From Pohlia nutans (Eukaryota > Streptophyta > Bryopsida > Bryales > Mniaceae): a stretch of DNA of 64,000 nt. Numbering within the stretch: the first letter of the stretch is position 1; each line of letters opens with the position of its first letter. The stretch spans positions 31,254,452 to 31,318,451 of the forward strand of contig CM040088.1 in NCBI GenBank assembly GCA_022496805.1, given 5' to 3'. The position numbers and the translations under genes were made by a program. Below the pieces are notes generated by a model, which saw only the letters and a program-made list of their open reading frames with translations, was not told the origin of the DNA and did no database searches. Positions 48,616 to 59,148 of the stretch are shown here, piece by piece.

Positions 48616-50590
48616 ATGTTCACCTGCATGCCATTGATGTCCACGCTAACATCTACCACGACATCCGCGCTGATACCTGGACTGTTGTCGTTGACGTCCC
48701 CAACGACACAATGGAGGTTGCCCTGGACGTCCACCTTCAGATCGTACCTCATGTCGCCTGAAATGTCTTCTCAGATGTCCACGTGAACGAAACTGATGTC
48801 CACCCTAACATTGACCAGGACATCCGCGCGAACAACGAGAACGTTGTTTGGGGCATCCGCAATGACATCCAAGTCGATGTCTCGGCAAATGACTACTGGG
48901 ATGTCCACGTCAATGCCAGTGATGTCCATGGTAACATCAACCAGAACATCCGCAGGAACAACGGGCACGTGCTGTCGGACATCCCCAATGACATCCACCC
49001 TGATGTATGGGCCACTGTCTACTATAATGTCCCCGTCAACGCCACTGATGTCCGCGCTAATATCTACCAGAATATCCGCGCATACAAGGGGAACGGTGTC
49101 TCGGACGTCCCCAATGACATCCAAGCCGATGTCTCAAACAATGTCCGTTCGGATGTATACGTGAACGCCAGTGATGTCCGCGCTAACATTTTACAGAACA
49201 TCCGTGCAAACAAGGGGCACGTTCTGTCCGACGTCCCCCATGACATCCAAGTCGATGTCTCTGCAGACATCCAAACGGATGTCCACGTGAATGGTACTGA
49301 TGTCCGCGCTAACATCTACCAGAACATCCAGGCGCAAAATGGAAACGTTCTCTCGGACGTCTGCAATGACATCCAACCCGACGTCTTCAAAAATGTCTGT
49401 TCAGATGTCCACGTCAACGCCACTGATGTCCGCGCTAACATCTAACAAAACATCCGCACGAACAACGCAAACGTTGTGTCGGACGTCCCGAATGACGTCC
49501 AAGCCGATGTCTCTACAAACATCCGAACGGATGTCCACATCAACGCTACTGATGTCCGCGCTAACATCTACCAGAACATCCGGGCGGATAACGGAAACGT
49601 TCTCTCGGACGTCTGCAATGACATCCAACCGGACGTCTTCAAAAATGTCTGTTCAGATGTCCACGTGAACAACACTGATGTCCACGCTAACATCTAACAG
49701 AACATCCGCGCGAACAACGGCCACGTTGTGTCGGACGTCCCGAATGACGTCCAAGCCGATGTCTCTACAGACATCCGGACGGATGTCCACGTCAACGGTA
49801 CTGATGTCCGCGCTAACATGTACCAGAACATCCGGGCGGATAACGGAAACGTTCTCTCGGACGTCTGCAATGACATCCAACCCGACGTCTTGAAAAATGT
49901 CTGTTCAGATGTCCACGTCAACGCCAATGATGTCCGTGCTAACATGTAACAGAGCATCCGCGCATTGAAGGGGAACATTGTCCCGGACGTCCCCAATGAT
50001 ATCCAAGCCGACGTCTCGAGAGAACTCTGTTCGGATGTCCACGTCAGCGCCACTGATGTCTGCGCTAACATCGAACAGAACATGTGCGCAAACAACGGCC
50101 ACGTTTTCTCGGACGTCCCAGTAGACATCCAAGCCGATGTCTGGGCTACTGTCCGAACGGATGTCCACGTGAACGCCACTAATGTCCGCGCTAACATTTA
50201 CCACAACATCCGGGCGCAAAACGGACACGTTCTCTCGGACGTCCCCAATTACATCCACGCTCATGTCTTCGGTATTGTCTACTGGGATGTCCACGTCAAT
50301 GCCACTGATGTCCGCGCTAACATATACCATAACATCCGCGCATACAAGGGCAACGTTGCCTCGGACGTCCGTAATGACGTCCAAGCTGATGTCTTTGCCA
50401 ATGTCTGTGAAGATGTCGACGTCTACGCCACTGATGTCCACGCTAACATGTTCCACAACATCCGCGCGAACAATGGGAACAATGTGTTGGACGTCGTCAA
50501 CGACATTCTAGACGTTGCGGAGGACGTTGACGTTGACATCAAGAGTGATGTCCCCTACCTGTCTATTGGAATGTCGACGTGATTGCCACT
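48616..50590. repeat. 126-bp higher-order minisatellite built from 12- and 21-bp steps
   Basis: The register point ATGTCCACGT (or variant) falls at 48775, 48901, 49027, 49153, 49279, 49405, 49531, 49657, 49783, 49909, 50035, 50161, 50287 and 50413: fourteen points, every gap exactly 126 bp. The outermost units (from 48,616 and to 50,571) are longer, about 158-159 bp. Within a unit, RAYRTC-like motifs start at offsets 0, 21, 33, 45, 66, 78, 90, 102 and 114. Units differ by substitution but not by indel. Alternate units are more alike (for example 49,531 and 49,783), suggesting a 252-bp dimer amplification. Both strands are largely open, an effect of the motif; in-frame TAA stops interrupt the plus reading at 49,445, inside 49,697 and 49,949. 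Confidence 0.95.
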
Positions 50591-51339
50591 TATGTCCACG
50601 GTTACATCCGGTACAACATGCGCACCCACAACAGGAACGTGGGGATTGAAGTCCCGAATGACACTGTAGCGAACGTCCGCAACGTCCATTGTTAGATGCT
50701 ACGAACATGTCGTTCAGGCGTTGCGGCGTTCTGTGCGACGTCGGCAATCACTGTCGGCAAGTTCTGCCTACGGTACCCTATGATCGGAACTTCCACACCT
50801 GCAGTGGTATCCCATATACTGCTGTTGACGTCCATCTTCATGATGGCCCAGATGTTGGTCGACAACTATGGTCTCATGTTTATGCTGGGATGTCTCGCAT
50901 GATCAACGCGAATGTCCCATTAAACATCCACAGTGATGTCTCTGCAAATGTCTATCCGGATGTCGACGTGAATGTCACTGATGTCCACAGCAACATCCAT
51001 GACTGGATCTGCACCTGGAACGGGCACGTTCTGTCGGACGTCCCCAATGACATCCTCCAAACGTAAGCAACGTTCATCTTCACAACAAAGGAACGTGTCC
51101 ATGATACCTGGGGTTGTTCTGTGCGACATCCCATGTGCCGATGAGACATCACAGATGTCGTTCGCAGTGATGTAATTAACGTCATTTTCATTTACAGTCA
51201 CAGCCACGAGTGCAAATTACTCTATTAATGGCGTTTATTATGTATAAAAACAGTTATGAACACCGTACTCATAGACGTTTAGGTCCGGTATACTGTATTT
51301 CTACACCTGACATGTGCACTGTGAAAACCTGAGGACATG

Positions 51340-51429
51340 AAGCCTGCGTTCTTTGAGATGTCCAGGAAACGTCGGCAGATGTCTCAGCCGACACGGCTGA
51401 TGTCTACCGGGACGTCTCCGATGTCCGCC
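51340..51429. repeat. Internal copy of the CACTA terminal sequence
   Basis: AAGCCTGCGTTCTTTGAGATGTCC (51,340) matches the true end's AAACCTGCGTTTTTGGAGATGTCC at 20 of 24 bases, without the CACTA pentamer. The next motifs follow at 51,378 (+21), 51,399 (+21), 51,411 (+12) and 51,420 (+9). The first 21-bp steps repeat those of the genuine terminus. It marks either a decayed end of a second, nested element or a duplicated subterminal block beside the transposase 3' end. Confidence 0.65.
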
Positions 51430-52434
51430 AAACAAAATAACAGGCATGCAGGGGCCCTCACTGTCTGTGTCATTCCTCCTCAATCTGGGATGCCCTTGTG
51501 TTTGTTGGTGCCGTAACATAGCAGCCGCCAACTGCAGCAGGCTCTCTAATCGCTTCCGTTTCTAACATCTACGGTTGCAAGCCTACAAAGTTGTCGTTGT
51601 TACCCACGGTGACCACAGTGGGGGCGGGCTGTGCACGTTCTACTGCCGTACGTCTGCCTCTAACATCTGTGCGGCACACAATCTTCCATCCGCATCTTGA
51701 GGGATCATCGGAGAAGAATACCTGCTGGCAATGCAAAGGAAATGCAAATGCATCGGCATGCACCCTGCTGTCCATGTGGTTGAAGTTTGCGACCGTGAAA
51801 CCATACCTATCACGTTCAATTTCGGGCCATCGTGCATGATGTGCAGTTTTAACCCATTCGCATAGCAGCACCGTTGTACAGTGATTTCGGTAATCCAGCT
51901 CCAATATTTCTTCTATGTATCCCACATGTTCCAGGGTTGTTTCAATAGGCCTCCCATTGTCAGTCCCCCACCGTAATTGTCGTGTGAAGGCGGCTACCAC
52001 ACAAGAGTCCCGAGTGACAAGTCCGCCTTCAGAACTTCGTACACGGAAGTGCATCCCGAAGGCGTGCATTTGCCGGTGAGCAATTGCGTACCGCTCCGGT
52101 GGACATGAGTATTGTATAATGTCCTCGTTCAGCACCTCACCGGCACGCTGCGCTTGTTCCACACGTCCCTTTAGCCAATCCGCAAAACAGGGTAGGTCGC
52201 GCAGTTCGGGTGGATATGGTATTGCTCGACTGGGCCTCACATTTCTCCATTGGCTCCGATATGCCTCTCGTTCTTCGCACCGGCGTCCGCTTGCAACGAC
52301 GTATTCCATGTACAAGAGTTCACTCTTCCGTTCTCAGTACTATACTCAATTATTGAACTGCAAGACAAAGCAAACAATTGAAATAGGATTTGGTCTGTCC
52401 TAAATATTTTCAAGGCAGCGTCTATGTTCGTTTC

Positions 52435-52475
52435 GACGTCCACTGCGACATCTGCAGTGACATCCACTGATGTCT
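52435..52475. repeat. Phased motif cluster in the last transposase intron
   Basis: Motifs start at 52,435, 52,447, 52,459 and 52,469 (steps 12, 12, 10). Further scattered copies continue to about 52,545. Confidence 0.7.
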
Positions 52476-53356
52476 TTGAAACGCGCCCCCGACGTGCGAG
52501 ATGTCCATCAAGACATGTCAGACGCTTTCAGACATCTGCTACACGCACTGCAGGGCTGCTCTGCAGACGACCCACATGTGCTAAACATTTATGTCCTCTG
52601 TGGTACTCCTGTCTGTAGTTCTGGAAGTAATTGGCTCACTCTCGCAGCGCTTCCAAGCATGGTGCGTTGTCGATGACAAATTCATGTGCGTACCCGCGCA
52701 CTTCATCGGACATTCTGCGCTTTGTGTATTCATTTCGTCGCAACACCTCGTCATTCAATATTGCATCTTCATTGGGGTCCCATACACGGTGTGTTGTTGC
52801 CCTCTGCCGTTTCATGTACTCTGTGCAGAAGCCCAAGGTGTCCTCCAAACGGTACCCTTCTGCGATACTGCCCTCTTGATGTGCGTAGGTCCTGACGTAG
52901 TCTTTCAGCGTCTTCATGTATCTCTCGATCGGATACATCCACCTGCAGTGCACAGGTCCGCATATGAACAATTGCTCCACCAGATGCACGGGAAGATGTG
53001 CGATGACGTTCAAAAATGTGGGCGGGAACTCCTTCTCCATCACGCAAAACGCCATTATCACGTCCCGCATGAGAGCCTCCTCGCCGTCTGATCGCACTTC
53101 TTTCTCGCAAATTCTCTGAAACACTCTGCACATTTTTATGATTCCCAAGCGCACCTCTTCGTCCAAGATGCCCCGAACGGCCACCGGCAGTATCTACATC
53201 ATACATGATTGAACACATTCTCCACATGTTAACATACTAGTACAGTGACGCACAAAACATGCATCCTGCGTATATCGGCTGTGTTGTTTCCTCCATCTGT
53301 ACTGCTCACAGGAACTACAAAGACGATGTGTATCCTGATAGTGGAACGTCGTGGCA

Positions 53357-53447
53357 GATGTCTGTTCTGACGTCCGGATGTCTGCAAGTGCGGGGGGATG
53401 TCTGTGCTGACGTTCACAAATAACTGCAGGACGTCCAGAATGACATC
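53357..53447. repeat. Phased motif cluster in a transposase intron
   Basis: Motifs start at 53,357, 53,369, 53,377, 53,397, 53,409, 53,430 and 53,442 (steps 12, 8, 20, 12, 21, 12). The cluster lies wholly between the exons ending at 53,496 and starting at 53,193. Confidence 0.8.
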
Positions 53448-53984
53448 TGCCATACAAAACGGTGGGTACAGTGTGTCGGAAATTTAGTGCGCTACCTGCT
53501 GCATGAGGACATGATAGTCGTGGGTCTTCATGTATTGCAATTTTCCGTCCACAAGTCGCTTGTGAATGGCGCCAACGTAGTTAGTTGGTGTGCGGATATT
53601 TGACACTATTTGCACAAACTGCCGCCTCTCCTCCGGCTTCAATATGTACGGGGCATGCGGCATATAGAATTCGTCACCTTGCCGTCGTGCAGGCTGCAGC
53701 CACAGCTCTTCACGTATGTTCAAGTCTTGCACATCTTGACGACTTCCAGGGCTGTCGTTCATACCAAACAGAGTCTTCAATATGTTCTTGCAAAGATTCT
53801 TCTCGCAATGCATGACGTCCAAGACGCGACGCACCTTCAAATGCTGTGCACAAGACCAACACATCATCAATACAAGCGTCTTCATGGAGTTCTGAGTGTG
53901 CCTGTGATCTGCCGCAGTGCGCATTGTGCGAACAGTGCATAGCAGGCCTTCTCAGACATCCTCATAATACATCGACGGACAGCC

Positions 53985-54080
53985 TACGACATCCAAGAAT
54001 CTCGGAAGACATGCAAGGACATCCAAGGACATCCACGGACATCCCGGACAAACATGTACAGACATCGAAGGACATGGACG
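53985..54080. repeat. Motif cluster in the first transposase intron, 10-bp steps
   Basis: GACATCCAAG-type decamers follow one another with 10-bp steps (GACATGCAAG, GACATCCAAG, GACATCCACG). It is the only cluster with a plain 10-bp period. Confidence 0.7.
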
Positions 54081-55554
54081 GAACGTCTTCGGTGTCTGAT
54101 ATAACGGGACAACACCATGGCAGAACCTTTGAACAGGAAGGTCAATATTAGTGTACCTGCCAGTACGGGAGCTCGAAAAAAGCGCTCAGACGCTTCACGT
54201 CGGTTATGTGCACAGGGTCAGCCTTGCCACCTTTCGTTCCACCTAAATCGAGGTACGATTGCCGCCACCTAGCATACCTGATGACGTCTAGCCCTGAAAT
54301 AGTTCTGGGCCTCGTCCGGCTCTCCCGGGTGCCATCAAATCGTGTGTTTCGGCGGTATGGATGGCGACGAGCGAGATACCTACGAACGCCGCCAAACACA
54401 ATCTTGGAACCTCTCGTGCTTCGATCAGGGCGCACAGCACCTGTCTTTGCTGAGCGAGCATCTGTGTCAGGGCCACAACATGGACATCCCTTGTATCCCT
54501 TACAACAGACGTCGGAAATGAGGCCGTACGCTGGAAAATCTGAAATTGTCCACATGAGCAACCCGCGTAGGAAAAATCCCCGAGACCCTTCCGGCTGGGA
54601 GTAATCCAATGTTCGGATGCCCTGCCACAGTTGCTTCAACTCGTTCAGCAGAGGCCGCACAAAGACATCAATGTTCGTGGCAGTGGGTGACCGCTTCCCT
54701 GAGATTAAAATGCATAGTGAAATGAAGAACTTTTTGATTACAAACCAAGGCTCGAAATTGTATATGAGGATCAACACAGGCCACGTGGACCAATTTGTGT
54801 TGCTCAATTTGAAAGGATTCACGCCGTCCAGCGCTAAAGCCAGCCGCAAGTTTCTGCTCTCGCTGCCAAAATTGTCGAATGCAACGTCAGTGTCGATGTG
54901 CTTCCAAGCAGGGCTGTCCACCACGGAACGCATTATGCCATCGTCACTGACATGCTTTTTGTAACCCGTCAACATGCTCGCAATCTCTGTTGACCGCCAC
55001 ATCCGTCTGAGTCAAGGTATGAGAGGAAAATGGCGAATCACCTTCGCCGGTATAGAGTTCGTGCCCTCCACCCAACGTGACTGCAAACATTTTGGGCATG
55101 CATCCAACTCTGCATGGTCGCCCTCGTACAGCACACATCCATCTGGACATGCGTGGATGATGTTGTAGTCCAAGCCCAATTTCCGGATGGTCTTCGTCGC
55201 TGCATAATGACTACTTGGCAGCAAGTTGCCTTCGGGTAGCAAGTCTTCCGACAAATAGCGCAGCAATTCCGAAGTGAAATTGTTGTTGACACGAAACCCA
55301 ACACACATGTTCAGAAGTACAATTGTGGCGGATACAATGCTAGTCTTCGAGCCCGTATACAACGGAGTAGTGGCTTGGTCGTACAAGTCCTCCAGCCCTT
55401 GCACTGTCTCATTGTCCATGTCGTCATCAACAGGCATGTTTGGTTCGGCCACAAACTGTCGGTGCAACGCATCCCCTCGGTCCAGGGCCTCCATCACCTG
55501 CCTCTGCACATCGTGATATTCATCGAGTGCTGGGGCATCCCCGCCATTCTCTGG

Positions 55555-55615
55555 GACGTCCGGTTGGACATCATTGACATTATCGCAGACGTCCGCTTCG
55601 ACATCGATGACATCA
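55555..55615 (-). repeat. Phased motif array inside the transposase coding sequence
   Basis: Motifs start at 55,555, 55,567, 55,576, 55,588, 55,600 and 55,609 (steps 12, 9, 12, 12, 9). All steps are multiples of three, so the frame is kept, and they encode the acidic stretch IDVEADVCDNVNDVQPDV. The minus-strand reading of the 126-bp minisatellite has the same DV-rich pattern. Confidence 0.8.
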
Positions 55616-56089
55616 TCGTTGTCGTATGCGATATCCTCAACCCAGATACCTTGCGCTGGATATCCATCCGGTGGGTCGCCACTGATGATGGATGTTGTCA
55701 GAAATGGATCCCTGCCCACCGACTGCAGGTGCTCTCTGATGACGTGCACGGATTTCCGTATGCCCCCATGACAGTCCCTGCATGGGCATCGGTACGCTCG
55801 TATGTTTTGCTCAGTCGCGACCCGCAACTCCGTTTGCAGGATGAGGTCAGCCAGTGGAATATGGCGTAGTGCGCGTCCGTCATCTGCTAATCGGATTCGA
55901 GCACCGCGACCATGCCCACCCGGCGGCATGTCGTCCGGTGGATGTCAACCGGACTGGCCCAACTGACCTGGGTCAAGTACAGAACGTTGACGATAGCATG
56001 AGAAATGACACAGAACACCCACACACATGTCCTATGCACTAGGGATACCGCTGTGACACGAGCCAAGAGAACAACCAACTGAACATGTT

Positions 56090-56155
56090 GACGTCCAGTC
56101 AGACATCCGAGGCACCATGTAGACGTCCACGTCGACGTCACAGCTGACATCCTCC
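56090..56155. repeat. Phased motif cluster upstream of the transposase start
   Basis: Motifs start at 56,090, 56,102, 56,122, 56,134 and 56,146 (steps 12, 20, 12, 12), about 160 bp upstream of the transposase ATG at 55,929. The position suits a promoter or leader control site. Confidence 0.75.
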
Positions 56156-56434
56156 GCGGTCGATCAGTCAGCACACCTCAAATATAGCATACATCGAACA
56201 ACAAACTCACAACATCCCCAACCGTCGAAACATGGCAAACATGCAGCCGGAGATATACAACATCCAGAAACTCCCGCAGAAAGCACAACCTATACATAAA
56301 ACAGCAATGTAGTACATACTGTATATAAACATAACAGTGCAGAATGGCCTATATGTTGGCCGCTAATGTCCGAAGCTAAGTTTCATGGCTGCATGACCTC
56401 TAGCTCTATACTGCCGTTCTTGTGACATGCCTTT

Positions 56435-56833
56435 TCAAAGGCTTCCCGGTGTCCGTGTATGCTCTGACTGAAACAGTGCTAAGCAAACTTGTTCGTATAG
56501 CCAGTTCTCATAGTTCTCCTCCCAACGATCAAATGGAAAACAACCATGATAGAACCAGGACATGCAATATACGTGATTGTTGTACAGGTCATCTGCGGTC
56601 TCGGGCATGAAGTCCTCACTGTCCAAGAAACCATGGTCATAAAAAAACATGTGATCCCTATGGAGAAGCGCTAAGCGTTGCAGGTACTCGGCGTGCTGTA
56701 CATCGTATTCTTCAAAGGGATATGGTTCATATGGATTATCGCATTCTCCGACGAATTCCACGTCCTCGCAAACCTCCCCATGTAATGCCATACTCCTCAC
56801 TGGCCCTGTCAGAGCGCCCCTTCGCACATGCAA
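56435..56833 (-). CDS. Unrecognised acidic 132-codon ORF in the CACTA element
   Basis: The ORF is rich in Asp, Glu, Tyr and Phe (ECDNPYEPYPFEEYDVQHAE, then FFYDHGFLDSEDFMPETADD, CMSWFYHGCFPFDRWEENYE). The translated sequence is compositionally coherent, with no low-complexity look, and lies upstream of the transposase on the same strand, between two motif clusters. The likely start is ATG at 56,833 or MALHGEV further in. It could be an extra element gene or a 5' exon of the transposase; no splice join was proven. I do not recognise any family. Confidence 0.4.
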   Translation of the reverse strand: MHVRRGALTGPVRSMALHGEVCEDVEFVGECDNPYEPYPFEEYDVQHAEYLQRLALLHRDHMFFYDHGFLDSEDFMPETADDLYNNHVYCMSWFYHGCFPFDRWEENYENWLYEQVCLALFQSEHTRTPGSL

Positions 56834-56861
56834 TGCATGACCTCATTATACGGACATTTGT

Positions 56862-56980
56862 GACGTTCACCTTGACATCTAGACGGACATCTTGGACGTC
56901 TCGACGGACATCCCAACGGACATCTCTGACGTTCATATTGACATCCATACGGACATCGTTGACGGTGACTGAGACACGCA
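56862..56980. repeat. Motif array with a 33-bp (12+12+9) super-period
   Basis: Motifs start at 56,862, 56,874, 56,886, 56,895, 56,907, 56,919, 56,928, 56,940, 56,952, 56,961 and 56,973. Steps are 12, 12, 9 repeated three times, then 12. Nearly all are in the GACATC/GACGTY orientation. It lies in the divergent intergenic region between the two element genes. Confidence 0.9.
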
Positions 56981-57268
56981 AACATAGTGGCGAACGTCTC
57001 ACCTGACATGGACATCTATTTATATTGTATCCACATGACGTCCTAAAATCTCTTCCTACATCGATATTCAAGACTTATCTATCTTCAGATACTGTATTAT
57101 GTTTGGAACTCAGGTTGCACATGATTGCATTAAGATCTTCAGTCGGATTAAAGGACTTTCGAAGACTCTGGCAATTGTCGATTTCATGGCACAGCAGCGA
57201 AGATATCATACCTTGTATATAAGAAGCGTTTGGAATAGCAGTAACATAGAACTCATAGAACGGACGAT

Positions 57269-58008
57269 CCATTAACCCTTAACTGCCGGGGAGACCAAAA
57301 TGTGGCTTTTAGATGAATTCAGGACATTTGTGGATGAAGAATGACTGATGACTTTCATCCAAATTGATTTTGAAGGATTTTCATTGGTCATGCCACCTCT
57401 TCAAGTTAAATTCAACTCACCCAAGCTATTTTTGGATTTTACATGGGGTCCCAAGTGGAAAAAGAGTAGTAAAAACGGCTCACCATGTAGTGTATTTTGG
57501 GTTTTTTGTTTTTTTCTACTTAGACTAAATTTAGTTCATGAAAATGAGTTCTATTGCATTTGAGCTTAACTAACAAAATGAAGCCTACCAAGTGTAGTTT
57601 GTACTCCACTTTGAATTTTTTTAAAAATCGAAAAAGTGAGTGTTTTATTGAAAGTACAAGCTCGACATGTATTACTATGGTGTTGCAAAAAATCTAAATT
57701 TAGGTACACGGATGATTTTCAGTTACTGTAATGTTCTTCATTGTAATTCACACCTTTGGTAATAAAATCAAATTTTTTTAGTACATTTAGTAATTGATAT
57801 GAATTTTCTTTAAAATCTCTTAAAAAAATCATAGTCATTTCAAATTTTCACAAAATTTTATGAAAAAATCATGATTTGTAGTAGACACATGCCTTCATCT
57901 ACTAAAAATATAAAACTAAATATTTACCTTATTTATAGTAGCAAAATTGAGTGTGACATATAAAGCATGATTCCATGGTCATAGGCCCAGGCATTTAGGG
58001 GTTAATGG
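57269..58008. mobile_element. 740-bp TIR element nested in the CACTA element
   Basis: CCATTAACCCTTAACTGCC at 57,269 is mirrored by GGCATTTAGGGGTTAATGG ending at 58,008 (about 16 of 19 paired). The interior is AT-rich, lacks the RAYRTC motif and has no transposase, unlike the DNA on both sides. It splits the divergent promoter region. TTAACCC(C/T)TA ends also occur at 24,963, 28,287, 40,662 and 46,810, suggesting a dispersed family. Confidence 0.7.
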
Positions 58009-58147
58009 ACATAGACATGAAACATGGGACACACACATTGCAAAGAGTAATTACAATTACGTGCGCATGCCGGACCTGCAGTTCTTACTTCTTATTCAAA
58101 GCCCAGTACCACATGTGTAGGACTACACATCCATCGTGACAACTACT

Positions 58148-58235
58148 GATGTCATGTGAGATGTCACCACAGATGTCACCACAAATGTCACTGGAGATGT
58201 CTCAGATGACATCCTAGATGTCCCAGTATTGAATA
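58148..58235. repeat. Phased motif array upstream of the TNP1-like gene
   Basis: Motifs start at 58,148, 58,160, 58,172, 58,184 and 58,196, then 58,205 and 58,217 (steps 12, 12, 12, 12, 9, 12). It ends about 160 bp upstream of the ATG at 58,393, mirroring the transposase-side cluster. Confidence 0.85.
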
Positions 58236-59085
58236 CCTTAAACCTACATTCCACGTGGCACGCCTAGTTTCCAGCTGTGTAACACAGACGCTGTGCAAAG
58301 AAGGAGCGGCCGCTGCGCACTACAATATATTGGCACAGGGTTGTCCAAAACCCTCAACCGTACGCCATTTCATTTAGATGTAGCATTCAAACATGACAGT
58401 CCATGCACAAATCTTGAAGCCTACTAGGGTTTTTGGTGGGACATTTTGTGTACCAGAAGTGCACAGGGTAGGCGCGGACGTCTCAGAGGCAGCCCTTCAA
58501 GATTTCAGCAATTTTGTACAGCAGCTTGTAGCAAGTGCTTCCCGTGCAGGAGAAATGAAGCAGCATCCTGAGACTTGCACCACCCACTTGCGGAGGAGCA
58601 AGCGCTTGACAAGATTGGTGGAACCTAATGTTCCAACCGCAGGAACTGTCCATCCAACACAAGATTCCAAGGTACGTAAAAGGGGGCTAGGGTTCTGTGG
58701 CCGACTCTCTGCCGACTCCCTGCACAGCACGACCGCGCGGTCATAGGGCCCGGCTACCCACGGTTATAGGGCCGCCTCCCGTCCAGTATATGGGATGTCT
58801 CTGAGACGCTGTCTTCACTTCAGTTGCATTGTGTGTTGTGCGTGTGGTGCATTGTGTGCTGTGCGTGTGGGGGCTGCGGAGTGCATGGAGCGTTTGATTT
58901 GCAGCAGCGGCAACACGGCTGTCTGCGCTTACTGATCCGGCTGATTTTCTCAGTCATCCTCTCCGGTTTGTTGCTGTCCTGTGCGTGCTTTGCATTTGGG
59001 GTTTCTATGGTCTGACAACGTGCAGGAGGGGAGGGTTGTTGGCGCTGGAAATTCTTCAAGAACTTGTAAGCCATGGTCGAATTTC

Positions 59086-59148
59086 CTTGCGTACTGCTCC
59101 TCGCTGTTGCGTACTGCTCCTCGCTGTTGCGTACTGCTCCTCGCATGT
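59086..59148 (+). repeat. 20-bp tandem repeat, three copies, in intron 1 of the accessory gene
   Basis: GCGTACTGCTCCTCGCTGTT is repeated head to tail; the third copy diverges after CTCCTCGC. Confidence 0.85.

Larger units (their letters stand above)
51569..55929 (-). pseudogene. TNP2-like CACTA transposase (Transposase_21, DUF4218, DUF4216), one nonsense codon
   Basis: Exons are about 55929-54157, 53843-53496 and 53193-52640, plus a last exon ending at 51,569 whose 5' border I could not fix. It encodes the DNA-cleaving transposase of En/Spm elements. In order: a Cys pair (CPCRDC); the conserved LLPEGNLLPSSHYAATKTIR block with IHACPDGCVLYEGDH; Transposase_21 with LALALDGVNPF, whose Asp fits the catalytic position; LDVMHCEKNL; LPVAVRGILDEEV and WMYPIERYMKTLK of DUF4218; and a DUF4216 C-terminus (VANFNHM...FPLHCQQVFFSDDP). 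TGA at 55,012-55,014 interrupts the frame between FPLIP and LRRMW, where relatives keep reading, consistent with CGA to TGA. Everything else is intact, so inactivation looks recent. Introns carry phased RAYRTC motifs. Confidence 0.85.

Noticed and set aside
48783..50582. Long overlapping ORFs on both strands in the minisatellite (up to about 220 codons), suggesting a repetitive DV/NI protein
   Set aside because: Openness on both strands follows from the RAYRTC motif and the 126-bp unit, which excludes stops in most frames. The plus reading is cut by TAA in several units and no start or splice context supports expression. Kept only as a hypothesis about origin.
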